NCBI GenBank assembly: GCA_020736575.1
Contig: JAGPYM010000081.1
Span: 21,536 to 85,535, forward strand
Length of the DNA: 64,000 bases
Source: Thelonectria olida
Taxonomy: Eukaryota; Ascomycota; Sordariomycetes; Hypocreales; Nectriaceae
Direction of reading: 5' to 3'
Part shown: in pieces, positions 32,842 to 46,440 of the stretch
Position numbering within the stretch: position 1 is the stretch's first letter
Layout of the letters: each line of letters begins with the position of its first letter
Made by a program: the position numbers and the translations under genes
Notes under the pieces: generated by a model
The model's database searches: none
The model's input: only the letters and a program-made list of their open reading frames with translations
What the model was told of the DNA's origin: nothing

Positions 32842-34560
32842 CTAAGGGCTAAACGATAACTCGTTTTCCGATGAGTCAGTCTCAAAATTAGGATAGTAGG
32901 GCCTTAATAACGAGATAATCTCATCATAGCCATGCAACCGAGAAAAAAAAAGCGGCTGATCATCTATATCACCGCCCATACCCTCAAAAGAATCGTAATC
33001 AAGCAAAAGTCCGACAGCGCCAATCTTGCCTTCTTCACAAGCCTCCACGAGAGCCCTCCAGATTTGTTCCTTTTTTACTTCCGGTGATTCAGCATCTTTC
33101 TTCAGAAATAGCTTCATCATCTCTACTTTACCATGAGATGCTGCCTGGACCAAAGGAGGTCTTTCGACAACCCTGTACGAATCGGCATAAGGATCCGCCC
33201 CCTTTTCGAGCAGTAGCTTCACAAGAGCCACATCTCCGTCGGACACAGCGGTCATGAGTGGCGATGTTTCTAGGCCTTTGTCTGGTAGGCCTCCTCTTTC
33301 TAGGAGGAGACGCACCAGTGAACCATGCCCGTTTTCAGCAGCAATCGACATCGGTGTCTGCGAGTTCTCGTCCTCAGCATTAGGATCTGCACCCTTGTCC
33401 AGCAGCATAATAGCAATCTGTTCGTGTCCCATCAAAGCTGCCCACAACAGAGGTGTCATCCCATTCTCATCTTGGTGCTCCAGGTCGACGCCATTTCCGA
33501 GAAGAAGCCGGACGACTTCGGCACATCCACCTTCTGCAACCATAGACAGAGGAGAGCGACCGGACTCATCCAGGGCATCTGTTTGACATTGCGATCCAGC
33601 AGCAGTTTTACGACGTTGGAGAGTCCCGCATATGCAGCGTGCGACAATACCGATTCCCCATCGTCGCTCTGTGCGTTCAAGTCCGCCCCTTGCTCGATAA
33701 GAAACGTGGCGTCTTCTTCGCGGCCATTCTTGATAGCCCAAATCAAAAGATCACCACCTTGGGTCTTTCTCCAATCAAAATCGGGTTTGACGGTTCTGTA
33801 TAGCGTTTGCAGCTCATCAAGCCTGGCAGATGAAGGTGGTGCCGGCCGCGGAACCAAGCCGTGACCGATCTCAGGGGGAGAGCCATCCTTCAGAATCTAA
33901 ACAACCGACTCACGCCATGCTTAATGGCCCACAGAAACGGGGTCCGATCGTACTGGTTGTCTTTCGTCGTCGTGCTGGCGTTCCACCGTAACAAGAGCTC
34001 GGCCACGTTCGCATGTCCATTCATCGCGGCCCATGACATTGGGGTTCTATCGAGCTTGTCCGCCAGGTCCACCGTGGCATTAGCGTTCAATATCATCTCG
34101 ACAGACTCCGCGAACCCTTTCTCGGCTCCCCATGACAACGCGGTTCGGTCATAGCGCCAGTCTTGGACATCGACACTGGCTCCTCTCTCCAGTAAATGCC
34201 CGATGATGGCGTCGGATCCAGCTTTGGCGGCCTCTGTAAGCGCTGTGTAACCAGAAACATCAAGGCCCTCAACATTAGCTCCGGCTGCCAGCAACTGCCT
34301 GGCCACGCCCTCGTGTCCATTCGCTGCTGCCTGTAGCAAAGGTGTTCGGCCATGGAGATCCCGCGCATTGACGTTGGCTTTGCGTTGAAGAAGAAGAGAC
34401 AACATCCTCGTGACCATTCTCAGCAGCCCAGGTCAACAGAGTCCGTCCGTGTTCCAGGTCGCGAATATCGACGGCTCTGCCCTTTTCGAGTTCTTCCTTG
34501 CACTTTTCCGTGTTTCCACCTGCTGCGGCGACCACAAGGGGGTCTTCTCGATGACATAGC
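32842..34560 (-). pseudogene. Ankyrin-repeat protein gene broken by three frameshifts
   Basis: Minus-strand sequence encodes at least eleven ankyrin units (for example NGMTPLLWAALMGHEQIA and DLHGRTPLLQAAANGHEG), but in four reading-frame blocks. The first break lies in a CTT run at about 34385-34401 (ENGHEDVV to LLLQRKANV). The second is at about 33890-33900 (AIKHGVSRLF to ILKDGSPP). The third is at about 33585-33600 (LLLDRN to TDALDESGRSP). There is no ATG before the first repeat; a stop lies just upstream. The C-terminal 250 or so residues (to 32842) are intact and end in an acidic tail. Probably the repeat domain of a former NLR- or HET-associated protein. It sits tail to tail with the NB-ARC remnant. 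Confidence 0.8.
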
Positions 34561-35556
34561 TCAGGTATATTGTCTCAAATCAAAAGTGGTGATAGAATTT
34601 ATTTCTTGTTGTCTCTGGTCGCAAAGCAAGGAGCGAAACTGACTGAGGCGGGGATGTTGGATTGGCACAAATACAACGGGTAAATGTATCGGATGTGGAG
34701 CAGAAAAGTGTTGTTCCTGTTGCCTGAAGTCTTTTTCATCTTCCTCGTATTGAAATAACAAAGTGGAGCGTCTTCTTATTAGGGGGCGCTGGCGCATTGG
34801 ATTAGGTATCGCCGAGATATGGAATGCGAGCGGATCTTCAAGATCCAGTCGGAGTTGGACAAGAGACTGGACTACCGTAATCGACGGCGTGAATCCGGTG
34901 GGTGGTATATAGTGCACTTCTTAACGCCAACATATTAGAACCATTGTCTTCGTCTTGTATAAATTTGCATGACTTGAGATACAGCAAGTCGTCTACCAAC
35001 CAAATACTGACACGCTCTCGTTATCAACTTTGGGACAGCGGATCTTCGCAATCGCTCGCTGTTGTCTCCGCCCCTATCCGATCGTTCTCTGGTAGCCCTC
35101 AAAGTTCAATTTCGAAACCGGAGCCTTTATTGTCTTCGTGTTCTTGTCTATGTGTTGCATTGGGCATGTATCTGGCCACAATCTTGGGCATCTGGAGCCA
35201 AGGCTCACCAGCCGAGCATCATCTCCGTTGGCGGCCTTCTTCATGATTAATGAACGCGTCAATCTTTTTGGCCTTTTTTGCGCCAGCAACTCGCCCTTGA
35301 GGGAGCGGACAGCGTATCCAAAAATACAGCCGCGTCAAAGAGACACTCTAAAGATGACACAGACTTAGGAATTCGTCAGCTGCTTTCGCATAACCTTTTG
35401 GACAATCTCATCACTCCTCGTCCCAGCCGCGAGGGTTCAAATCCGGGAATATGTGGATGAATGTCTTCAGCAGTAGTGGTCATGAAACCTGCATCGTACA
35501 AGTAAAATAACAAACCATCTACAATCTATTGACGACTCTATCTGTTTGCTTCTCCA
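34561..35556. other. Intergenic region, 1 kb, no gene recognised
   Basis: Lies between the ankyrin pseudogene and the 3' end of the PKS. No open frame shows family resemblance. It could include degraded N-terminal sequence of the ankyrin gene. Confidence 0.35.
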
Positions 35557-38500
35557 CTAAGGCATCTTTGTTACTAGAATCTCCTTGGTTCCAAAACTCT
35601 CCTTACTGTCGCCCCCGGTTTCCGCATTGTCCCCAAACCGCTCTTTCAGTCCCTTGACAGCCTTTTCGCCGAGCGCCAATACGTTGCCCATGCTGAGCAT
35701 CTCGAGCACACTGATATCAACGCCAAACGTGCCCTTCCACCACGTCTTCATCTCGATTGCCACCAAGCTGTCCAGTCCCATGTCCTGTAGCGAGCGTGTC
35801 ACGTCAATCTCTTCATCCTCCACTGGTTTCAGTAGCAATCTCATGAGCTGCAGCGCGATTTGCTGTGCAACAAACTTTTGAGCGTCGGGACTGTCGAGAA
35901 CTGAAGGCTCGCTCATTGCCGAAGCAATAAACTCAGTCAAGGCCGTCGAGGCGCCCTTCTGACCGCCAGTGGAGCTCGCGTTCTCGCCATGACTGTTGTG
36001 ATACACAGCCATTCGACGGTCGTCCTTCCACAGGGAGCGGTTAGAAGGGTCGCTGAGCGGAGTAAGGCTACGAAGGCCAATCGAGAGCTGTGATGACTCG
36101 GAAAATGATGTGGCATTGCTGGCCTGAGGTACCGCGTCGGAGCAGAAGATGACGTCCGTAATCGCATCAAGAAGCAACTTGATGGTGATGCCGTAGAACC
36201 CTCGCGATAGAAGACGCTCCCTGAGCATCTCGTTCTCAGCCACATATCCGTGGTCGAACAAAGCGCCAATGTCGATTGCCGAGGCCTTCAGCCCCAAGCT
36301 GTGTCGATACTGGACGAAAGAGTCCAAGAAAGTGTTGGCTCCGGCATAGTTTGCCTGTCCCTGTTGACCAATTATTCCTGACACGGAACTGAAAAGAAGG
36401 AAGAAGTCCAGCTTGGCGTCCGCCGCTTGACAGGCTTCGTGTAGATTCCATGTGCCCTGGACCTTTGGGCTGACGGCCGCTGTCCATTCGTCGTGCGTCA
36501 TTTTGGCAAAGTTTTGATCGCGAAGCACCATAGACATGTTGATAGCTCCCTTGATGGGGCTTGGAGCTGTTGCGACCGCTCGCTTGACATCGTCCAGCAC
36601 AGTCACGCTGCCTTTGACAGGTGTGACGACGCAATCCTGACTGCGGAGTTCCTCGATAAACTCTTGATCCTCCACCTTCTCCCCAGCATTGCGGGAGAGA
36701 TAGACGAGGCTCCTGGCGCCGTGCTCAACCATCCAGCTGGAGACAGCCCGGCCTAAACCTCCCAAGCCACCGATCAAAAGATACGATGCGTCGGCATCGA
36801 ACTTTGCCTTAGTCACCGGAGACTGGACGGGTAGCTCTTTGTCGCCGAGGTCCATGGTGACGACAATCTTACCGATGTGCTGACCTTTTTGCATGTAACG
36901 AAAACAATCCTCGATCGAGTCGGCGGGGAACAGCTTGGCAACAGGCAGTGGTTTGATGTGGCCTTCTCCGTAGTACTGGGAGATTCTCCTAAGAAGTCTG
37001 AAGTTTCGTTAGTGATGTGTAAATTGTGTTAGTCTGGATACCACTCACTTGTTGCTCTCCTTGGGCTTGACTTCAATCAGGAGACCGAGATCAACTCCAT
37101 GATAGCTTCTGTTCACCAAGAAGGGGTTGAGAGCAAGCTTGCCCTTGCCAAGAAGATCACGCTTGCCAATCTCAATCATGCTTCCAAATGGGGCAACACA
37201 CTCCCACGAAGCGTGGAGGAGTTCACCCGACAGAGAGTTCAGCACAATATCGACACCACGGCCGTTGGTTGCCTTGAGGAGGTCTGGCAAGAAAGACGCG
37301 TCGCGAGAATTGAAGATGTGATCTCGCTGAATGCCGTGGTTGGCCTCGAGGTACTGGATCTTCTCTTCATTACCAACGGTGCAGTAAATCTCTGCCCCAA
37401 CCATCTTGCAGATTTGAATGGCAGCAAGACCAACGCCACCGCAAGCCGAGTGAATGAGAACAGATTGCCCCTCTTCCAGCCTACCAATATCCATGAGGCC
37501 GTAAATTACGGTCGAGAAAACGCAAGGCATGGTCGCGGCCTCCTCAAACGTGAGATCATCTGGCATCTTGACGCAAAGCTCGGAAGAGACAACAAGACCT
37601 GTGGAGAAGCATCCGGTGGCAGCAATGAAGACTTTGTCGCCCGGCTTCACGTTTTTGACGTCCGGCCCGGCTCTCAGCACGACTCCTGCGGCTTCAACAC
37701 CAACGTGTCCTCTGACTAGTTCAACGATGCCCATCGAGGCGAGGACGTCTCTAAAGTTGACGCCAACAGCCTTTGCTTCAAGCTCGACCTCGTCGCCAAT
37801 AAGTTCTCGCTTCGCATTTGGAGCCCAGTGGAGGCTGTCGAGATGCCCAATCTTGCCAATGGCGAGATCATAGCTGACATCGGACAAATTTTGGTGAGAT
37901 CCAGCGAGTTCGTCATTCACAACCACGGGGTAAACCCTAGGAATATTCACTTGGCCATCGACAGCGGCGTACTCATACTCTGGACGCATAGTGTCGCCCG
38001 ACATGCGCGCTTGGAATTTGGTAAAGACTTTGATGGCACAGTCAAGGGACACATCGTCGAGCTTGTCTATCTCACAAGTTGCGAGATCGACACCGAGCTC
38101 GCCACGAATCACTCTGAATGCCCCAATCACCTGTCCCCAGCGTGGATCGGAACACTTGACTTGGGAGTTTCGGGTCAACCAGAGCATGCCTGAAGGAGAC
38201 TCGGCCAGGCGGGTAATGAGATCCTGGAACGCGGCATAGTCGCTCGAGTTGAGGCTGTCAAAGAAAGAAGTCTCCAGGTCAATGACAGAAATGATGTCTT
38301 TGTCAACTGGAACCACCGAGTCGTTCAGGTCGTGCAGAGACGCACTAATTCCGGCCTGGTCTAGACGCAATGCGACCTTTTCTGCCAGATCCTTGGATGA
38401 CTTGTCGTGGAGAACTGTAGTAACCGAGGCTCTGGATAGCTTAACGGCGGGCTTGGCAGTCATGAATGCCATGAAACGTGAGTTCTTGGTACCATCGATT

Positions 38501-41500
38501 GAGAAGTCGTCGAGACCAGCGAATCCAGCCTCTCGGAGGTGCTTGTCCCACGTATCTGGAGACACATAGGGCTCATCGGCTCTGCCGTCAGGCCCTCCCA
38601 GCCACCAGCCGGGAAGAATTCCCATGATGAAGTTAATTGCCTTGATATCACAGCAAAGCTCCTCCATGTACAGCCTTCCCTCGGGGTGCAAAAGCTTCCG
38701 GGCGTTGCTCAATGTCTCGGTCAGACTAGGCGTGGCGTGCAACACGTTGGCGCCAAGGACGAGATCGAAGCTCCCGGCCTCGAAACCCTGCGTCAAGGGA
38801 TCTTTGGAAATGTCGAGTTCCTGGAACTTCAAGTTGGAGTAATCCTTGAATCTCTGCTTCGCACCGCCGAAGAAACCACCCGAAATGTCTGTGTAGGTAT
38901 AGCTCTGATAGAGAGGCTGGCCGTTGGGAGACACGAGGCCCTCAAGCAACAAACTAGTCGTTCCGCCCGTGCCGGCGCCAATCTCAAGGACGCGCATGTT
39001 GGGCTTGGAGTGACCTAGGGACTGGAAGAAGCGAGTACGTTTGGAGAGATTGAAGTTGTAGAGATTTGTCAGCGTGTCTCCGGGGAGCAGTACCTCCAGC
39101 GGGGCAGTGTCGCCCTTGAAGATGGCCTCAATGTTCTCAGAAACCTTTGTCATACCAATGGCATAAGAGTTAAACGACGTCTTTGAGAGCTGATCAATGA
39201 TCTCGGATATCTTTGAGCCAGCCTGGGGCAAGGGTTGTTTCCTCATCCAGTCAAGGAATTGCTGCAAGTATGGAGTGCATGGCTCAATGCCCTGGACTCG
39301 AGAGACGGCATCATGTATGTAGAGAAGATTCAACTCATTGAGGAGTTCAAAATTCTTGGTTTGATCGTCTAGCGGGTCCATCAATGAAGACATTGTAACG
39401 AAGTCGACATCGGGCTGCCAATGGCTTCTAGCTCCAGCATGCGGATCGGGCTTCCCTAAGCTGGCGGGATCTTCCAGAGGAGTGAGCTTGACTCCCTTCA
39501 ACTGAAGTACGACTCGACCATCGGTGTCGACTCCCTCTCCGTTTCCGCAGATGGAGCCTCTAACAGTCGAAGATGTTTTGACCCTCATGTTGATATCGTG
39601 CAGAACATCCCGAGCTTCCAAAAAGTCGATGTTGGTCGGGACGACCATCTTGTCAACAACGTGTCCAACTCCCTTGGCATCGGCGACACCAAGAAGCTGC
39701 AGGAAAAAGTCGACTTTGGTTGGGTGGACAGCATACACAACCTCATCATCTTGCATTGTGCTGATGGCGGTTCCCTCAGCTGTGGTCTCGGTTGTTGCGC
39801 AAGAGATGTCCTGGAGGCCCTGGAAGAGTGGCCCGTAGTTGGCTCCGACGTTGCGGAAAGCCTGGTACCACTTGGCGGAATCAACACGCCTTGGAAGCCT
39901 GCTGGCGCGATCCATCGACCAGGCGTCTTGAAGTCGTGGGACATCAGAGTTCTTTGCGCACACCTGTCCCGTGCAGTGCTTCGTCCATGAAGTTCCGTTG
40001 TGGGAGCTCACGACAAACTCCCACCAGTTGCTCTCAAGAGACTCCGTCAGGCTGACTTTTTTCAGGCTAGTAACGATCTCCATGCCCTTGTTCTCATTAA
40101 GAACCATGGCTGATCCAACAACCACATTTCTCATGGCAAATCCGCCGTACTCTGGATTGCCGGGACCGCTGAGATGCATTTGCCGCGACGCTTCACCAAC
40201 CATGCCGATGTACCCAGCACAAGGGAAAATGACATCGCCCTTGATGTTGTGGTCTCTCACCCAAGGCACGTGGTCCAGGAACAATACATTGCGCCACACG
40301 GGGTCCGAATCTGTGCTCTCTGAGACGCGGGTGCCAAGCAACTCGTGCTTGGCAAAGGGCCTGAATCGCCACTCGCGGGTGATGCGCGAGTCGAACATGT
40401 AGTCGTGGTCGTGGTGCCAGGCGTAGGTCGGAAGATCAGTGAGAACCTTGGCTGTTCTGTCTGGGTTCGTGAGGCGGTCCAAGTCGATGGGCGCTGCATT
40501 GTTCTGCCAGAGTGTGCCAATGGACGCCAGGAAAGCCTGGGCCGAGTTGGTTCCGCGGTTTAAGCAAGAGGCATAGGCATATTTGGATGAGGATTTGGCG
40601 AGAATCTGGCGAAGAGGCCCTGCAAGCGCCGCATGTGGGCCAACCTCGAGGAAGAAGAGGGTTGTCTTTGGGCTCTCGTTCTGGTGGTGGGAGACAAGGT
40701 TGCTAACAGCCGCATTGAACAATACTGGAGACTCCAAATTGGCTTGCCAGTACTGAGCACCAGTCACATCGCTTGGTGCAATCTGCTTGCCAGAGACGCT
40801 GGAGAAGAACACTGGTTCGGTTCCTGTTGCATCTTGTTGGCCGTGAAGGTGCTCAGAGACAAGCGACTGGTACTTGATACCGACTTGTTTCATGTGATGG
40901 GAGTGGTACGCTTTGTCAACCTTGAGTATGCGTGCCAGTACTCCTGGCTTGGCCTTTTTGATGGAGTCTAGCACCTGTTCCACAACATTTCGATCGCCTG
41001 AGATTGTCACACTCGACGGGGAGTTTTCACAGGCAATAACAACACCGGAGACCAAGAACGGCGAGGTCTCGTCTCTGCCCATGCCGATCGCAGCCATGGC
41101 ACCGGGCGTTGAGACTTCACCTGCAACCAGGCCACGGTAGTAGGCGGCAGTGATAGCCTCATCGGCAGTCAACTTGCCCGCCGCATACGCAGCTGCAATC
41201 TCTCCAGAGGAGTGGCCCGCAACACCGTAGGGCCTGACCCCGTAATGGGCCAAGGCATCGACGAGAGCGACTTGCAGAGCTGTGCACAGAGGCTGTGCGA
41301 TAAAAGCCTTGCTCAGGTTACTCGAATCGGGTGTCTTTTCCAGTTCTTGGATGAGAGACCAATCTGGGGGACTAGGTAAAGCGCGCAGCACCCCGTCCAT
41401 GTGGTGGATAGAAGCCGTAAACGCGGAGTCGACACCCAAGAGCTCCGCGCCCATTCGCGGCCACTGCGCGCCCTGTCCAGTGAAGATCATGACCAATTCT

Positions 41501-43230
41501 GGACGTGAGCCGGAGATCTTGGTGAATGCAGCCGTGTTTGCCTCGATACCATCGCCCACAATGGAGAATGCCCTATGAGGCAAGTGTTGTCGACGCAGAG
41601 CCAGGGTGTATGAGAGGTCCTCAGCTGACGCAGGGTACTCTTCAAGGTACTTTTGGTGGTTGACGACTTGTTGTCGCAGTGAGTCAGCGGTGTTGGCGGA
41701 AAACATCAATAGTCGAGGAGGATGAACTGGTGTTTCCGACACCTCTGCCGAGCGTCCTAGAAAGCTCTTCGCCGAGTCCAGGATGACGTGAACATTGGCA
41801 CCTCCAATGCCAAAGCTGTTCACAGAGGCACGCTCAGTTCTGTCCTCGGGCCATGGCACCGATTCAACAGGGACCGTGAGCTTGCCCTGCTTGAATGGGA
41901 TTTTGGGGTTGGGGTTTTCGAACTTGATGTTGGGAGGGATCGTCTGATGCTCAAGGGCAAGGACGGTCTTGATGAGGGACGTAATTCCAGACGCACCCTC
42001 TGAATGGCCCATGTTTGGCTTCACCGATCCAATGTAGACGCCGCCGTGCTCGCCAAAGACGTTGGCAACAGCCTTGGTCTCGATAGGGTCTCCCATCTGG
42101 GTGCCGGTGCCGTGGCACTCGACGAATCCAGTCTGGCCAAAGTCGTCAATGCCTGCAACCTTGTATGCCTGACGGATCATATTCTCGTGGCTTTCCCAGT
42201 TCGGGACGCTGAGTCCAGTCGTCTTTCCATCGGCTTGACTGCATGTGCCGCGGATCACAGCGCGAATTGGGTTACCATCTCGGATGGCATCGCTCAGCTT
42301 CTTGATGTAGACCATATTAATGGCCTCACCTCTGGCGTAGCCGTTGGCACCCGCATCAAAGGATCTCGAAGAGCCATCCGGTGACAAGACGCCTTGCTCG
42401 CACATGTTGACAAACAACCCAGGGCCCATGATGAGATTGCAACCGCCAACCAGGGCGCCGTTGCACTCCCCGCTCCGGATTGCCAGGCATGCTTTGTGCA
42501 GTCCTATCAGCGCTGAGGAGCACCCAGTACGGATGGTCATGCTGGGACCCTTGAGGTCATATTCGTATGAGATGCGGTTTGGTGGGATGAAATCGCCATA
42601 ACCTGTGATCTTGTACAAGCCATACACGTGAGGGTCTTTAGCAAAGCCCTCGAGCCAATCCTCGCCAAAGGAGCCCACGTATGTGCCAATATGGGCACCG
42701 CGATAATTGACTTCTCCCGCACTCTCAAAACACTCGTGAGCGAGTTCCAAGAGAAGTCTCTGCTGGGGATCGGCGCGCTCAACCTCAGGCTTGGGCATGC
42801 TAAAGAAGGTGGTATCCAGCGCACCCAAATTAACAGACTCATCGAGAAAGTAGCCATGCTGGGTGTTGACATGTCCTGGCTTTCCAGACTTCGAGTAATA
42901 ACTCGAGGCACGAAACCGAGACTCAGGGATCAAGCCCCGAGCATCTTTCTTGCTGATGAGGAAGTCCCAGAACTGTGAGGGAGTGGAGATGCCTCCTGGC
43001 AAGCGAAGAGCCATGCCACAGACGGCAATTGGTGTAGCATTCGTGTCGAGCGGGTCAATGGCCCAAGAGGAAACACTCTCCGGTGTCATGGGGGTCCCCG
43101 TCTGGGGAAGTTCTGGGACCGTGGAGGGGGTGGCCGACTGGGGAAATGGTTAGCTGTGGCCATCTAGAGCTAGGCTCGGAGCAAGGGAGGTCCTTACCGA
43201 TGACGTCGAAGATTCAAGTGAGGGAGCCAT
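35557..43230 (-). CDS. Highly reducing type I polyketide synthase (KS-AT-DH-cMT-ER-KR-ACP)
   Basis: Predicted 2,520-aa iterative PKS with three exons (43230-43198, 43137-37049, 36997-35557), frame checked; the 11-codon first exon is MAPSLESSTSS. KS about residues 45-470: active Cys217 in RTGCSSALIG, His in VECHGTGTQMGDP and in PNMGHSEGASG. AT: GQGAQWPRMG and nucleophile GHSSGE. DH: HNIKGDVIFP. C-methyltransferase: VLEIGAGTGGTTSLLL. ER: HSACGGVGLAAIQ. KR: IGGLGGLGRAV and catalytic Tyr in GQANYAGANTF. C-terminal ACP: DMGLDSLVAIEMK. All catalytic motifs look intact, so a fully reduced, possibly methyl-branched chain is expected. There is no thioesterase, reductase or condensation domain, so release needs a partner. 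It diverges from a DHA2 exporter; TATA-like element about 80 bp upstream. Confidence 0.97.
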
Positions 43231-44114
43231 GATGGCGATGAAGAGATTTGAATGTTGATGTTGAAATCTAGAGACAGGCCATTGAAAGCAACGCCATTGA
43301 GCCTCGTATATAAGTCCGTAGAACTTGATGTGTCCACGTGCTCATGACTTTGTTCAGCTGAGCCTTCCAAATCGTACACGGTTATTCCGGCAGAGGTCTC
43401 GACTCTCGAGATGCTTTCCTGGCCTTATCGGACAGAGGCTACGGAATCGCTAGACAGGAATCATTCTGAGACGGTCTCAAGACCAACTCCTATCAACAGC
43501 TGCCCAACAATTACACAAAGGCCACTATCAAGCAACAAGTGCTCGTGGAGTAGCACAATTGGTCTTGACTAAAGGCTTGGCGACGCAGCCATGGTTCCAC
43601 CACGCTGGTAAGATTCATCTTAGTCAAGGAATCGCTAGTCTCACCGCCGCAAGTCACCGTGCCTACGAGCCGCATGCTTGATTCGTGTCGTCGTGTCCGA
43701 GTGGAGCCATTCCGATCTACTTGGTTGAGATCTTGCCTCGACGGACTCGGGTGCCGGCAAGAGGAAAGGGTATAGGGCTGACTCAAGCCCAAAGCTGAAT
43801 TATTGCCGCTTGATCTAGACGCCGACTACTGCCTCTAATGCAAATAGATCAGCTTTGATCAAGCACGCTAACCTTACGCTTTGCGGGCGCATATTTCTTC
43901 ATCTCTTGGACTAGGGAGGGTGGAAACAGATTATTGCATATTAGCGCACCCCAACGGACATCTCCAGAGGACATGACGTGGCAGTACCAGCGATTGGTTT
44001 CACCCGAGTCCTTGAAAAGACCAAAGGAAAACAGCCCTACCTTGAGCTTTGCCCAACTTCTGTTGGATGCTCTTGCAGGTTCGCGCATCGCGGTTTTGAA
44101 CGGGCAGCTTTACC
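43231..44114. promoter_or_regulatory. Divergent promoter of PKS and MFS exporter
   Basis: 884 bp between two divergent starts. On the minus strand CTTATATAC (43306-43314) forms a TATA-like element about 80 bp before the PKS start. No coding sequence recognised. Co-expression of the pair is likely from this arrangement. Confidence 0.6.
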
Positions 44115-45849
44115 ATGTTCGAGAGGCCCTCTCCCTCCCCCCAGCACGGGGTGGAATGGAAGCCCTCAACTCATCAGCTGCTAATCATGTTCACGCTGTC
44201 TGTTGTTTCTTTCATGGTGGCTCTTGATGCATGCATCATAGTAACTTCGCTGAGTGTAGGCCTCCCTCCTCATGTCAAAATGCCGCATGCTAAAATTGTC
44301 CAGGCCATTGTCCAAGATCTGGGCGGGACAACAAGTCAAGGTCTCTGGGTTGGCACTTCCTATCTCCTCGCCAATGCTGTGACAATGCCGTTCCTAGCGG
44401 CTATTGGCGACATATTCGGCCGCCCAATCATTCTCGCTTCCTCCGTGGTACTCTTCGCAGCTGGGTCGGCCATCTGCTGCTCTGCCAGAGACATTGGAGT
44501 ACTGATTGGGGGACGGTCTCTTCAAGGAATTGGCGGGGGAGGCATTGTCATTTTGTCTCTCGTCATTTTCACAGACATTGTTCCCCTACGACACCGGCCC
44601 AAATGGTACGGTACTGTGTAAGTGCATCATGGTCTTCCGAGTCCACTTCATACATCTCACATCATGCAGTCAGGCCGCCTGGGCACTTGGCAACTGTATT
44701 GGGCCATTAATAGGTGGAGTGATAGCCGAGAAGACAACTTGGCGATGGATTTTCTATCTCATGTTCCCTTTTTGCGCATTTGGCCTCGTCACCATCCCAC
44801 TCCTGTTAACGCTGAAGCCGAAGAAGGAGACGTTGGGTAAGAAGCTGGCTCGAGTTGACTGGATAGGAGGGTTCATCTTCACGTCCTCAGCGACTACATT
44901 CCTTATTGCCATCTCATGGGGAGGAACGCAATACGCCTGGGCCAGTGTTCATTCCCTTGCTCCCCTTATCCTCGGCGTTGTTGGACTCGTGGCTGTATGC
45001 TTTTGGGAACACTTTTGGGCGCGTGAGCCTTTTTTGCCACCCAGTCTTTTCAAGAACGCGAGCGCTGTTGCGACTTTTGTCTGTGGCGGCTCGCAAGGCC
45101 TCCTCCTGTACGGCCAATTGTACTGGCTACCCTTCTATTTTCTCGCCGTTCTCGGACACTCACCTATTCGCACCGGCATCGACCTCTTTCCTGTTACCTT
45201 CACTCTGATCCCGAGCTCCATCATTACAGGAGTTCTAGTCACACGCTTCAATAGTGCGAGATACCCCATCTGGGCTGGTTGGGCCGTTGTCACAGCGGGT
45301 TGTGGCGTCACAATTGCGTTGAAACCAGGCACACATACCGTTGTGTGGGCTGTGGCGCTCGTGCTGCTCGGCTTTGGCCATGGTTCCATCCTCAACGCAC
45401 AAAACTTTGCAAGTCAAGCGATCTGCGACTCTGGCCAGGAGGCTTCAGCAGCCATCATGTATGGATTCCTCCGTCAATTTGGCACCGCCATAGGCGTTGG
45501 GCTTGGGTCAACCATCTTTCAGAACGCTATGAAACTCAAGTTAGGTTGGGAAGGCTTATCGACTGATCTCGCACATGAAGCAGAGGCATTTGTACCACGA
45601 CTTTTGGCTATGCCAGATAACGCCGAAAAGAGGCAGATTCTAGACTGCTATATGTATGGCCTTCGCGGTGTATACCTGGGCTTTCTAAGCCTCGCTGCCA
45701 CGTCGTTCTTGGTGAGTCTGCTCATCAAGCACCACGACATGAACAAAGAGATTGAGACAGGGCATGTCTTGGGAAGCACTCTACTTGTGACACTGAAGGA
45801 GTCAAAGGATTCTTCTGGGTTTCCTACGGAGGAGCAGTTGGTTACCTAA
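44115..45849 (+). CDS. MFS exporter, DHA2 (14-TM drug:H+ antiporter) type
   Basis: Predicted 544-aa membrane efflux protein with three exons (44115-44255, 44304-44617, 44670-45849), frame checked. The first intron (48 bp) is in phase and could be read through, but removing it restores the family sequence TSLS-AIVQDLGGTTSQG. Signature features: FMVALDACIIVTSL in TM1, WVGTSYLLANAVTMPFLAAIGDIFGRP, GRSLQGIGGGGIVIL (motif C region), GPLIGGVIAEKTTWRWIFYL, and 14 hydrophobic segments in all. Family members export toxic or secondary metabolites. Its position divergent from the HR-PKS, and nothing else between them, makes it the likely exporter and self-protection gene of the PKS product. Confidence 0.94.
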
Positions 45850-46440
45850 ATAGGATGGCGAGCGAGTTAACGATGTTGAGCTGAGTCGATGCTGAAAGGG
45901 AGGCTGCCCTGGTCCAACCTCGAGCGACAATTAGGAGATGTGAACAATATGACGGCCCATTCAGCTGGTGGTAACTCTCCTTATCAGTCTCTAGTTTACG
46001 TTGAGCTTTTGGGTAGGCGAGTAAAGGGCACATGGATCTGACCGGGTCTCCGCATAGGGAAGAGTTCAGATAGATATGGTGGGAGTCGAGCCTGACCAGA
46101 TGGCCAGCCATTCGATGGTCTCGACGCAGACGCGACTTGATTTTGCTAAAGAATTATTTGCAGCACTGCAGAGTGGTAAATCGCCTGGGCTTTCTCGCCG
46201 AAGGGTTCGAGCTGGCTATTAGAGATGCCGAATCCGTTTGTTCGTTACGCCGATTGCCTGGACGTCTGATCACCAGCTTCTTCTTCTGCGCAGCCGGTTT
46301 GAACTAAAGAAAGCATGACTTGTAACAAGTTATGTCGCATTTGTCAGCATACTAAACGGAGGTTCCGGGGAACCTTACTATCCTGGCACCAATATGAAAA
46401 TGAATCCCAGCTTTACTCAATCTTCTTGCTATATTTGTTT
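45850..46440. other. Intergenic region, no gene recognised
   Basis: About 590 bp of normal composition between the exporter and the AT-rich block. No feature recognised. Confidence 0.3.

Noticed and set aside
35400..35460. GGTTCAAATCC, identical to a tRNA B-box
   Set aside because: The flanking bases cannot form a T-stem (CGAGG opposite TCCGG), and no A-box or acceptor stem is found at the right distance upstream.
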